A stretch of DNA of 20,632 bases from an uncultured Christensenella sp. (GCA_905203645.1 CAJKWP010000019.1:1-20632), one strand, 5' to 3'. Counted from the stretch's first letter, positions 5,898-13,363 are shown. Notes: a model not told the origin generated them from the letters alone. A program made the numbers and translations.

Positions 5898-7703
5898 TCA
5901 CCTCTTTATTTTTAATATACATGATTTTTTGTCGACTTTCAAGAAACATTTCCCACCGATTGGAAATGTAAATATGGGTGTTGTGTGTCCAAAATCTACA
6001 TTTGCCAAAACAGGAATATCTCTCAATTCTTTTTTGCTTCTTAAAAGAGTTTCCCACTTTTCTTTGTTCATGTTTGCTGCTTTTTGACTTCGTCCAATTA
6101 CCAATCCTTTGACACCTTTAAAATCTTTTTGTTGAATCAATGATTCAAGATTACGATCAAATTCCTTAAAGAATAAATCACCGACTGTGTCATCATCTTC
6201 CAAAAACAAAATGCAACTTTCAAGTGATGGCATATACTCTGTGCCTTGCAACAAATTGAAAGTACACAGGTTTCCACCCAAAATAGTGCCTTCCGCTTGA
6301 CCTTGGTTTATGCAATAAAATCCTTCATTTTTTTCAAATATTCTTTTGTTTTGATCCAAATACCAAAAATCGTCACTGTAAGTTTTTGACGGACAAATCT
6401 GAATCCAATCATTACTCATAATTTTTTTGAAATATTCAAGAGTATAATCAATTCCTAATTTCATTCCAAAACTTGAATAATGAGGTCCGTAAAAAACTTC
6501 AACTCCTGTCTTTGCATAGATCGCATTTAGAATCGCGGTTATGTCCGAAAATCCGCACAACATTTTTGGATTGTTTTTTATGAGTTCATAATCAATGTAT
6601 GGAAGCATTTGGTTTGAATTTGCTCCACCAATAACACTGAGAATAATTTGAATGTTATCATCAGCAAAAGCATTATGCAAATCTTTTATTCTTTGTTCAA
6701 TTGTAGCACAATCATAATATTTCTGTGCTTTAAAAATATTTTCGCCAAATGTCACATCAAATCCATTTTGAATCAGCAATTTTTGAGCAGATTGATTTAC
6801 TTCATCAGAAATAATATTCATGCTTCGTGACGGTGCAATTACTCTTATCGTTGTATATTTCTTTTTTGCCAATACATATTGCATAAATGAATGATTTTTT
6901 ACATATTCTTCGTCAGCGTCGTTTTCTGTTTTGATCATTGTATCGATATCATCGTACAAAAAGTTATAATCAGGAAATTTTTTTGCAATATTCTTGTCAT
7001 ACTTTTCCAACAATGATTTAAGATACAAAAGATCAAAATCATTATCTTCAAAACTTTCTTGCCAAAATTGTCCTTCTGACAACAAAATTTGAAATCCACC
7101 GGTTTTAATTATATCAAAACCATTATTTTTCATCAATTCTTCAAGCATAGCAAGATTTAATATTTCATGTTTCTCTTCATAATTTATATTGTTTTTGTTG
7201 GACCATTGCACATACTTTTGAAATATCCTGGAATCTTGATTCGGAATTGCTATCAAAACATATTTGTTTGAAAGTTTATAACATTTATTCAAAAACTTTA
7301 TTTGTGTATCATTGTCAAAATGTTCAATGACACCTAAACTTGTAACCAAATCATAATTTTTGCCACAAAAATCAAAAAAGTCACCATTTATATATTCGAT
7401 TGGCAAATCCATATCTTTTGATATTTGATCCGCATATAGTTTTGCTTCTTTGCTTATGTCAAGAGCACTTATCTGTGTACCCAGTGTTCTTCTCAACTCA
7501 AATGAAAATGCTGCACTGCCGGCGCCCAGTTCAATTGAGGTTTTTATTGGTGTATCAATTACATTTTGTATTTTTGTGATAACTGAATGATTTGCCGACC
7601 ACCTTGCAGGTTGCCAAGTCTGATATTTTTTTGCAGGTTCTGTAAGCACTTTGCCATATAATTGGTGTTGGATTTTCCAAAAATTATCTTCAGGTGTTTT
7701 CAT
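5898..7703 (-). CDS. Fusion of SAM-dependent methyltransferase and MccF-like S66 serine peptidase
   Basis: 601 aa from the ATG at 7703, chosen because AAAGGAG lies 8 nt upstream; a TTG at 7721 is also in frame but has no such site. Residues 1-260 are a class I methyltransferase: SIELGAGSA (SAM-binding motif I, about 56-65), ALDIS, and TSLGVIEHF (about 121-129). From residue 285 (TIRVIAPSRS) to the end is an S66-family domain (LD-carboxypeptidase/MccF): nucleophile elbow CGFSDIT (Ser386), FLEDDD (Glu502) and FGHTTPIFTFPIG (His573), the S66 Ser-Glu-His triad. GGNLCTFNLLQGTEYMP and VKGLVIGR are closer to MccF than to LdcA. MccF cleaves the amide between peptide/amino acid and nucleotide in microcin C. 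The gene overlaps the upstream HD-domain gene by 14 nt. The fusion suggests methylation and hydrolysis act on the same or linked molecules; that is inference. Confidence 0.88.
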   Translation of the reverse strand: MKTPEDNFWKIQHQLYGKVLTEPAKKYQTWQPARWSANHSVITKIQNVIDTPIKTSIELGAGSAAFSFELRRTLGTQISALDISKEAKLYADQISKDMDLPIEYINGDFFDFCGKNYDLVTSLGVIEHFDNDTQIKFLNKCYKLSNKYVLIAIPNQDSRIFQKYVQWSNKNNINYEEKHEILNLAMLEELMKNNGFDIIKTGGFQILLSEGQFWQESFEDNDFDLLYLKSLLEKYDKNIAKKFPDYNFLYDDIDTMIKTENDADEEYVKNHSFMQYVLAKKKYTTIRVIAPSRSMNIISDEVNQSAQKLLIQNGFDVTFGENIFKAQKYYDCATIEQRIKDLHNAFADDNIQIILSVIGGANSNQMLPYIDYELIKNNPKMLCGFSDITAILNAIYAKTGVEVFYGPHYSSFGMKLGIDYTLEYFKKIMSNDWIQICPSKTYSDDFWYLDQNKRIFEKNEGFYCINQGQAEGTILGGNLCTFNLLQGTEYMPSLESCILFLEDDDTVGDLFFKEFDRNLESLIQQKDFKGVKGLVIGRSQKAANMNKEKWETLLRSKKELRDIPVLANVDFGHTTPIFTFPIGGKCFLKVDKKSCILKIKR

Positions 7704-9339
7704 AGCTTTTGCTCCTTTCAAACGTTATTTTTTTATCACAATCAAATCTTTTGCAAAATAAGTCTATGCAATGTTTTATTTTTGAATAAAACGAAAAATT
7801 TTCAAATTTTTGATAATCAAAATTTTCATTCACTTGATAATTTATTTTCAGCACATTAAAGGCAAATTCCAAATTTAATTTTTCTATATTTAAAACTTGG
7901 TCCATTCCTTCAATTTTGAGTACACCCTTCCCCACTCTTGTTTTTGTAATATCCAGTTTATCTGCAAGTGAAAGTATAACACACAAGTCATTGTCGCTTT
8001 CTTGTGGATAACTATGATGTCTTATCGCACTCAAAATTTCATCTTTGTTTTTTATATTCTTATTTTTCAAAAACTCTTTTGCATAGACATAACTTCTTTC
8101 TGCATGATCTTTTTTCCCTTTGTCCATTCCCAAATCATGAAGGCAAACAGCAACGATCAAGTCATCTTTTTTACAACTGTCCAATTTTGCAAATTCTGCC
8201 AATTTTGTAGAGTATTGCAAAACATTAAATAAATGCATCTTTCCATGGTCTGCTATTCCATGATCCATCGGATACTTGTTTTGCAAATATTCGATTTTAT
8301 CAATTTTACTCTTCACAAATTTGTCATCAAACAAATCATCAGCAACAAGTTTTGTTTGACCGTCAAGTTTCAAATATTTGTGTATGTAATCAAAATCAAA
8401 TCTTTCTGTTATCAGGTCGTCATCATATTCAACTGCCAAGTACTTTTGAATCAATTCTATCACAAACTTGTTTGAATAACCAAGGATATTTTTCCAAAAA
8501 ACAAGTGCTTCACGATATTTTGAAAAATAATATTTTGAATAACGCGGATAACTTATTTTCTTTACATCTTCATACATCAAATTTGAACACACAAGCAACG
8601 AATCTGCAAATTTTAATTCTTTGTAATTTTTAATCTCATAAACCTTTGATAATTTGGAACATTGAATAGCAGATTTTATACCTTTTCTTCTCATAACGAA
8701 AGTGCAACTTCCAAATCCGAATTCTACTCCATATTTTTTTGTCGCATTCTCTATTATGATAATATTTCCAATATCTTTATATTCGCCATCCGATACATCT
8801 TTGAGTGCAATGTTAAAGTTGCGACCATAAATACCCAGATTTTGTAATCCATATTTGTGTCGATAGTAAACATCTTCGCGCGTGTTGAATTCTCTTTTCA
8901 CATCATTGTCCACAGCAGAAATTGCATCCATCAAATCTTTATCTTGTTTGTTGATTCTTATCATAACATCACAAGCAGGAATAGAAAGATATTTTGTTAT
9001 AAAATCAAATACATCCAAAATAATCTTTTCAAGTTTGTCATAACTTACAAGTGCACCTATATTTGTAAAGAAAGAACCCCATTCAGCAGGTTGGTCTTTT
9101 TTTTGATTTTGCAATCCCCTTGTTCTGATTGACCTTTGAAGCAAATAAATTCCGTTTGGCGGAATACTATCTTCCAAAAAATATTTTTTCAAAACACTAA
9201 TAGAAGAACCTACAAATGTAACCGATTTGTCAATTCCAGAAGTCAATTTGACTTCTTGTTCTTTTGTATATTCTTTTTCTCCAAAACATAAGTCGAACTG
9301 CCTTTCGACAAACAAAAGATAATCAAATATGTCATTCAT
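7690..9339 (-). CDS. Class II aminoacyl-tRNA synthetase-like (AlaRS-like) domain fused to HD phosphohydrolase
   Basis: 549 aa. Residues 40-220 follow the alanyl-tRNA synthetase catalytic order: VTFVGSSISVLKKYFLE (cf. LLFTNAGMNQFKDVFLG), LLQRSIRTRG (cf. SQRCVRAGGK, the motif 2 arginine), EWGSFFTNIGALVSYDKL (cf. TFFEMLGNFSFGDYFK), NFNIAL, GNIIII and EFGFGSCTF. The last aligns with motif 3, but the usual Glu-Arg is missing, so ATP binding may be changed. Editing and tRNA-binding domains are absent. Residues 355-470 form an HD domain with H365, H401-D402, H412, H441-H442 and D460, the metal ligands of the HD hydrolase superfamily. The start codon overlaps the upstream stop (ATGA), implying coupled translation. 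The HD call is firm; the AlaRS-like call is by eye and moderate. Confidence 0.7.
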   Translation of the reverse strand: MNDIFDYLLFVERQFDLCFGEKEYTKEQEVKLTSGIDKSVTFVGSSISVLKKYFLEDSIPPNGIYLLQRSIRTRGLQNQKKDQPAEWGSFFTNIGALVSYDKLEKIILDVFDFITKYLSIPACDVMIRINKQDKDLMDAISAVDNDVKREFNTREDVYYRHKYGLQNLGIYGRNFNIALKDVSDGEYKDIGNIIIIENATKKYGVEFGFGSCTFVMRRKGIKSAIQCSKLSKVYEIKNYKELKFADSLLVCSNLMYEDVKKISYPRYSKYYFSKYREALVFWKNILGYSNKFVIELIQKYLAVEYDDDLITERFDFDYIHKYLKLDGQTKLVADDLFDDKFVKSKIDKIEYLQNKYPMDHGIADHGKMHLFNVLQYSTKLAEFAKLDSCKKDDLIVAVCLHDLGMDKGKKDHAERSYVYAKEFLKNKNIKNKDEILSAIRHHSYPQESDNDLCVILSLADKLDITKTRVGKGVLKIEGMDQVLNIEKLNLEFAFNVLKINYQVNENFDYQKFENFSFYSKIKHCIDLFCKRFDCDKKITFERSKSYENT

Positions 9340-10355
9340 GGCAATATGTTTTCTCCATTAAATCTTAAACAAAGACACATATTTCTTATGTCTTTTGCTT
9401 TTAAAACCCACATAAAAAATCTTTCCGTTCCCATTCCAAAGCCAGCAGTTTGCATAGGAAAATGTTTTTTCAAATCCATATACCATTTGTATTCACTGTC
9501 ATCAACTTCGTGGAGTTTAAGTGATTTTTTCAACTGTTCAACATTTTCATGGCGTTCACCACAACCAACCGTTTCACCTATACCCATAAGCAAATCTGCA
9601 TTCAAAGCTTTTGAATTTTCTATTTTTTGATAAAATGGAACTGCCAAAGCATCATATTTTTTTATCCATACCAGTCCATACATATCTACCATGGCTTTTT
9701 CTGCTTCACGCGTAATATTTCGCCAACCATCGTTGTACTCAATATATTTATCGATATTCTCTCCAAACTTTTGTTTCAATATTTCTTCAACTTCATCAAA
9801 AGTCAAACAAGGAAATTTTCCTTCAAAATTGGCAACCTTTTGAATATGTGATATATCTCCGATTTGCTTTTCCAATTCATCGCCAAGATTTTCCAAAATT
9901 TTTTGTGAAAGAAATTTTATGTATTCTTCTACAAGCAACATAACATCATCAAGATTGCCAGATATTTCAGCTTCACTGTGATAAAACTGGCACAGATGTC
10001 TTTCATCTGCTTTTTCACCACGAAAAGAGGGCATAACGTAAAATACACCTTTATGATTGAATCTGCAACCATATTCCAACAAAAATTGCATCGAATCCGC
10101 AAGATACGTTTCCACGCCTTGCAAATTTACTTTGACAGGCAACGAGTCACTTCCTCTGCCCATTGGACTTGAAATAGAGCCAGTTGTAACAGGTAAATGT
10201 AATGTCTTTATTCCTTTTGACTTGTAAAAAACCATTGTCTCATAAGACAAAATGTTTTGCAATTCAATCAACAATTCATACCATTTGTTGTTTATTGCTT
10301 CAAGATAAAAATTGTCCTTATCCTTCCATAAATTTGGTTCATTCAAATATTCCAT
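9336..10355 (-). CDS. AsnRS/AspRS-like class II synthetase core without anticodon domain (amino-acid ligase-like)
   Basis: 339 aa. Class IIb synthetase signatures are clear: the flipping-loop/motif 1 region VETYLADSMQFLLEYG (cf. AsnRS AYLTQSGQLYLEA), motif 2 PSFRGEKADERHLCQFYHSE (Arg112, Glu114, Arg119-His120), an AsnRS-type IGETVGCGERHENVEQL segment, WYMDL, and motif 3 GFGMGTERFFMWV (Glu311, Arg312). The N-terminal OB-fold that binds the Asn/Asp anticodon is absent; only about 55 residues precede the core. The protein should activate Asp, Asn or a similar acid as an adenylate without normal tRNA recognition, as archaeal AsnRS-derived asparagine synthetases do. First gene of the operon; AAAAGGAG lies 6 nt before the ATG. 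Product and acceptor are unknown. Confidence 0.87.
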   Translation of the reverse strand: MEYLNEPNLWKDKDNFYLEAINNKWYELLIELQNILSYETMVFYKSKGIKTLHLPVTTGSISSPMGRGSDSLPVKVNLQGVETYLADSMQFLLEYGCRFNHKGVFYVMPSFRGEKADERHLCQFYHSEAEISGNLDDVMLLVEEYIKFLSQKILENLGDELEKQIGDISHIQKVANFEGKFPCLTFDEVEEILKQKFGENIDKYIEYNDGWRNITREAEKAMVDMYGLVWIKKYDALAVPFYQKIENSKALNADLLMGIGETVGCGERHENVEQLKKSLKLHEVDDSEYKWYMDLKKHFPMQTAGFGMGTERFFMWVLKAKDIRNMCLCLRFNGENILP

Positions 10356-10381
10356 AAAAATCTCCTTTTATTTGAAATAAA

Positions 10382-10412
10382 AATAACTATGTACACAAAA
10401 TACACAGTTATT
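10382..10412 (-). promoter_or_regulatory. Leader hairpin before the operon (possible attenuator or operator)
   Basis: A 12-bp inverted repeat (10382-10393 with 10401-10412; AATAACTATGTA against TACACAGTTATT, one mismatch) has a 7-nt loop. On the minus-strand transcript it is followed by TTTATTT and then, after 10 more bases, by the AAAAGGAG of the first operon gene. This placement fits a weak attenuator or mRNA-stability element. No T-box sequence (AGGGTGG-type) was found in this leader despite the synthetase-like genes downstream. Confidence 0.45.
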
Positions 10413-10504
10413 GTCAGTTGGATATATTATTAGTTTTCTTTGAACTAACGACACACTCAAAAATGTAGGATGATACAAAAAACCATAGATTTTTCATCAC
10501 AACA

Positions 10505-10543
10505 AAGTTATCAAATTTAACACTTCGTGTCAACAGTTGGCAC
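10505..10543 (-). promoter_or_regulatory. Putative operon promoter with overlapping dyad operators
   Basis: On the minus strand, TTGACA (10528-10533) lies 17 bp from a weak TAACTT (10505-10510). Two overlapping dyads cover the -35: TTAACAC-TTC-GTGTCAA (10517-10533) and GTGTCAAC-A-GTTGGCAC (10527-10543), each 17 bp and nearly perfect. Their position suits binding by the adjacent LysR-type regulator. The elements CAGTTGG and TACACAAAATA beside it recur near 10392-10421. The rest of 10356-10613 holds no gene. Confidence 0.45.
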
Positions 10544-10613
10544 TACACAAAATAGTAAACTTTATCAAGATTTGACGATTCGAATATCAAATTACTAAAT
10601 CAAAATCATAATC

Positions 10614-11510
10614 CTAATTTTTAAATTCGTTTTTCAATTCTTGGATAAACTTGTCGCAAGCAAAACTGTTTGTCGAAGTTTGGGATGTAATTATGCCGAT
10701 ATTCCTTGGTTTTGAAATAAATTCCGTTTCAACAATTTTTATTCTGCCAGATTTCAAATCGTCCTCCAAAAATTCTTTTATGCTGTAACCTATGCCCAAA
10801 TTCTTGCTGACAAAATCGGTTATAAGTCCAAAACTTCCTATTTCAAAACTGGGAATCAAATTCAAGTTGTTGTATTGGCACATATTTTCAAAATAGTCAC
10901 GGTTGCTTGATGGCTTTTGTTGCAAAATAAGTTTTTGTTGTTGCAGTTCTTGATTTGTCAAATAATCCTTTTCAAAGTCCTTGCTTGCAATAAAGCAATC
11001 ATGCGTTTCAAGCAAAGGCAAGACAACAAAACTGCTTTCATCGCTTATTGGCAAGTTTAAAATTGCAAGGTCGACGATTCCCTTTTTGACATTTTTGCAA
11101 AGCACTTCACTGTTTGCATCCAAAATAGAAATAACGATTTTCGGATATTTTTGATTGAACTTTTGTATAAACGGCAACAAAATTTTTCGGATAATGGTCG
11201 AACTTGAACCGATGTTCAGCCTTCCTTGCTCCAAATGCGACAAAAGTGAAAATTTGTTTATTCCATTTTCCAAAATCTTTATTGATTCAAGGCAGGCATT
11301 GTAAAATTCTTCACCTTCGTTTGTTGGGACAACGCCTTTGGAAGTTCTGACAAACAATTTTCCGCCCAAGAACGTTTCAAGTTTTTTTATGCTGTTTGTG
11401 ATAGCAGGTTGCGAAACAAACAATTTTTTGCTGGCAAGCAAAATGCTTTTGCTTTCATAAACAGTCAAAAATATTTTTATCAAATTCAAATCCAAATCTT
11501 TGTAATTCAT
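10614..11510 (-). CDS. LysR-type transcriptional regulator
   Basis: 298 aa, the usual LysR length. Residues 1-65 are the winged helix-turn-helix: LNLIKIFLTVYESKSILLAS, then KKLFVSQPAITNSIKKLE and GGKLFVRTSKGVVPTNEGEE, matching the family pattern. Residues 90-295 are the periplasmic-binding-protein-like effector domain (GRLNIGSSSTI, DLAILNLPI, GLITDFVSKNLGIGYSI). LysR proteins bind as tetramers to T-N11-A dyads and respond to a small co-inducer. It lies 258 bp upstream of the six-gene operon on the same strand, and that gap contains dyads, so it is the likely regulator; the ligand may be the operon's substrate or product. There is no Shine-Dalgarno before the ATG, and a strong promoter lies so close that the mRNA may be leaderless. 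Confidence 0.92.
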   Translation of the reverse strand: MNYKDLDLNLIKIFLTVYESKSILLASKKLFVSQPAITNSIKKLETFLGGKLFVRTSKGVVPTNEGEEFYNACLESIKILENGINKFSLLSHLEQGRLNIGSSSTIIRKILLPFIQKFNQKYPKIVISILDANSEVLCKNVKKGIVDLAILNLPISDESSFVVLPLLETHDCFIASKDFEKDYLTNQELQQQKLILQQKPSSNRDYFENMCQYNNLNLIPSFEIGSFGLITDFVSKNLGIGYSIKEFLEDDLKSGRIKIVETEFISKPRNIGIITSQTSTNSFACDKFIQELKNEFKN

Positions 11511-11516
11511 AATTTT

Positions 11517-11545
11517 AATATATCATCAAAAGCATTAAAAGTCAA
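11517..11545 (-). promoter_or_regulatory. Sigma-A promoter of the LysR gene, probably leaderless
   Basis: Minus strand: TTGACT (-35, 11540-11545), 17-bp spacer, TATATT (-10, 11517-11522). Only 6 nt separate the -10 from the ATG at 11510, so the transcript would start at or next to the initiation codon. This agrees with the missing ribosome-binding site. Confidence 0.6.
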
Positions 11546-11644
11546 AATAAATAAATTGGTAATACATGGCAAAATTACAACTCTTCCATCATCAAAAAAT
11601 CTTTCAATTTTATGTGTCTTACACTGCTTGTTAATAATAGAAAT

Positions 11645-11673
11645 TTGACAAATGGTGTATATTTTTGTAAAAT
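11645..11673 (+). promoter_or_regulatory. Sigma-A promoter of the YwaF-like gene
   Basis: Consensus TTGACA (11645-11650), 17-bp spacer and TAAAAT (11668-11673). Transcription would start near 11680, leaving a leader of about 38 nt with AAAGGAG (11706-11712) before the ATG at 11718. Confidence 0.75.
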
Positions 11674-11708
11674 AGTTTTTGATTTGTCGTTTGACACAAT
11701 TTTACAAA
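11664..11708. repeat. Inverted repeat spanning the promoter and ribosome-binding region
   Basis: TTTGTAAAAT (11664-11673) and ATTTTACAAA (11699-11708) are a perfect 10-bp inverted pair separated by 25 bp. The left arm covers the -10 box and the right arm abuts the Shine-Dalgarno. Because the left arm lies before the expected transcript start, it is more likely a DNA operator than an RNA hairpin. AT-rich composition makes chance possible. Confidence 0.45.
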
Positions 11709-11717
11709 GGAGAAAAA

Positions 11718-13235
11718 ATGTTTTATATTATTTTCAGTGTGCTGTTTGCAATTTTTGTTGCAACTTTTTGTGTGCTCAAATTTGTGGTATTCAAAAACAG
11801 CGAAAAATTTGAGCAAACAAGCCAAAAAGTATTGAAAATTGCAAGTATTGTATATTGCTCACTTATGCTGGCTTCAATCCTTCTTCCCGACAGATTTGCA
11901 CTTTGCTTTTCAAGTGAAGAACTTGCAACTTCGAACATCAACAAGGGCTATGCGGTTGTCAGGTGGTTTTCACTTGTAAACTTTGTCATCTTGCCACTCG
12001 CTGTATTTTTCAAAAATAGAACAATAAAAAATATTGCGATATATTTTTGTGTGCCTGTTTCGATTGCATCAATTTTCTTTTATGCAAATTTTATGGCAGA
12101 TTTCACGTCAACTCTTGGTCGCGGACTCAATTCTATATCTATTTTTTCCCAAGGCTTCAAAAATTTTTTGATAAACCCAGTTTTCCGCTCAATTTGGTTT
12201 GGCTTGATTTTGATGTTGCAACTTTTGATTCCAATTGTTATGGCAATAAAAGAAAAACATATTTTTGATTACAAAAATGCAAAAGAATATGGATATTTCT
12301 TTTTGGTTTTGCCATTTGTAATTTTGTCAATCATTCCAATTTATGTGCCTCAACATTTGTTTGGATATACAAACATGATATTTGAAGCATACAGTATTGT
12401 TCATATTTTGTGGTTTTTGTCAATAATAGCCGAAATTACAATTTTGTACTTTTTGTTCCGCAGAAAGGATACTGACACAAAAATGATTTTGCTTTTTGTA
12501 TTGGCGCTTTCACTTGTAATGCAATACAATCAAATGTTCTCGGCAATTTCTATCAACGCAAAAAGATTTCCGTTTCAACTTTGCAACATAGGTTCTTATC
12601 TTGTGCTTATTTCACTTTTGACAAAAAACAAAAAGTTATTCAACTTTACTGTGATAATAAACGTTGTTGGTGTTATCTTTGCTTTGGCTATGCCGGATCT
12701 TGACGGAAAAGGACTTTTTTATCTTTACAATATGCACTTTATTTTTGAGCACGGCAATGTACTTATTGTTCCAGTTTTGGCACTTATGTTTGGAATTTTT
12801 CCAAGGCTTGACAAAAGCGCGCTTGTTGACTGCTTGATTGGGTTTACTTTCTATTTTGCCTGCGCATGGGTACTTGGAACATCGTTTAATGCGATTGCAA
12901 AAGCAACTGGAAACAGTTTTTATGAGGCAAATTATTTGTTCATGTTCTTGCCAGACGTTGCGATTGACCTTTTGCCATTCACAAAAGCATTGTTTGATAT
13001 AAACTTTTCAATTGGCTATGCAACATTCTACCCTGTTTTGCAACTTTTGATTTATATAGTATTTGTTGCCGTTTGTACACTTTTGTTCCTTGCAATTATA
13101 CTTGTTTACAAAACAAAAGATGCGATTGCACAGAATGCTCAAAACAAAGTTGTTTTGCAAAAACAAACAAAAATCCAAACCGCACAAAGCGAAATCACCA
13201 TTGAAAACGATGTAAACAATGATAACAAACAATAA
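11718..13235 (+). CDS. Polytopic membrane protein, YwaF/TMEM164-like C-terminal region
   Basis: 505 aa from the ATG at 11718, chosen for AAAGGAG 5 nt upstream. There are about 12-14 hydrophobic segments over residues 1-465 and a polar, Gln/Asn/Lys-rich cytoplasmic-type tail (466-505). The C-terminal half matches the YwaF (TIGR02206-like) layout: FPFQLCNIGSYL with Cys289, MHFIFEHG with His340 and His345, and later ANYLFMFLP. The same Cys/His arrangement is found in animal TMEM164, an acyltransferase for ether phospholipids. The extra N-terminal half with several helices is not part of the short YwaF proteins I know of. A lipid-related role is a guess from the family; no function is established for the bacterial members. 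It has its own promoter and terminator. Confidence 0.65.
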   Translation: MFYIIFSVLFAIFVATFCVLKFVVFKNSEKFEQTSQKVLKIASIVYCSLMLASILLPDRFALCFSSEELATSNINKGYAVVRWFSLVNFVILPLAVFFKNRTIKNIAIYFCVPVSIASIFFYANFMADFTSTLGRGLNSISIFSQGFKNFLINPVFRSIWFGLILMLQLLIPIVMAIKEKHIFDYKNAKEYGYFFLVLPFVILSIIPIYVPQHLFGYTNMIFEAYSIVHILWFLSIIAEITILYFLFRRKDTDTKMILLFVLALSLVMQYNQMFSAISINAKRFPFQLCNIGSYLVLISLLTKNKKLFNFTVIINVVGVIFALAMPDLDGKGLFYLYNMHFIFEHGNVLIVPVLALMFGIFPRLDKSALVDCLIGFTFYFACAWVLGTSFNAIAKATGNSFYEANYLFMFLPDVAIDLLPFTKALFDINFSIGYATFYPVLQLLIYIVFVAVCTLLFLAIILVYKTKDAIAQNAQNKVVLQKQTKIQTAQSEITIENDVNNDNKQ

Positions 13236-13254
13236 TCTGCAAACAAGAAAGAAC

Positions 13255-13292
13255 GCAAGTCAAATTTTGCAAAACAACTTGTTTCGACTTGC
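13255..13292. repeat. Inverted repeat after the YwaF-like gene
   Basis: GCAAGTC (13255-13261) and GACTTGC (13286-13292) are perfect inverted arms with a 24-nt loop. They lie between the stop at 13235 and the main terminator at 13311. The loop is long, so a role is uncertain; it may be a secondary 3'-UTR structure. Confidence 0.35.
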
Positions 13293-13310
13293 AAACATAA
13301 TTTGAATAAA

Positions 13311-13351
13311 AAAAATCAACCTGAAACATTTTCAATTTCAGGTTGATTTTT
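13311..13351. terminator. Bidirectional intrinsic terminator
   Basis: A perfect 16-bp stem (13311-13326 with 13336-13351; core ATCAACCTGAAA/TTTCAGGTTGAT) with a 9-nt loop is flanked by A and T tracts. It ends both the YwaF-like gene on the plus strand and the membrane-protein gene on the minus strand. Confidence 0.9.
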
Positions 13352-13363
13352 GTTTTTCAAAGA

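Noticed and set aside
10356..10613. T-box riboswitch before the synthetase-like operon
   Set aside because: Looked for because T-boxes often precede synthetase genes; the conserved AGGGTGG/ACCGCG antiterminator sequence is absent on either strand.
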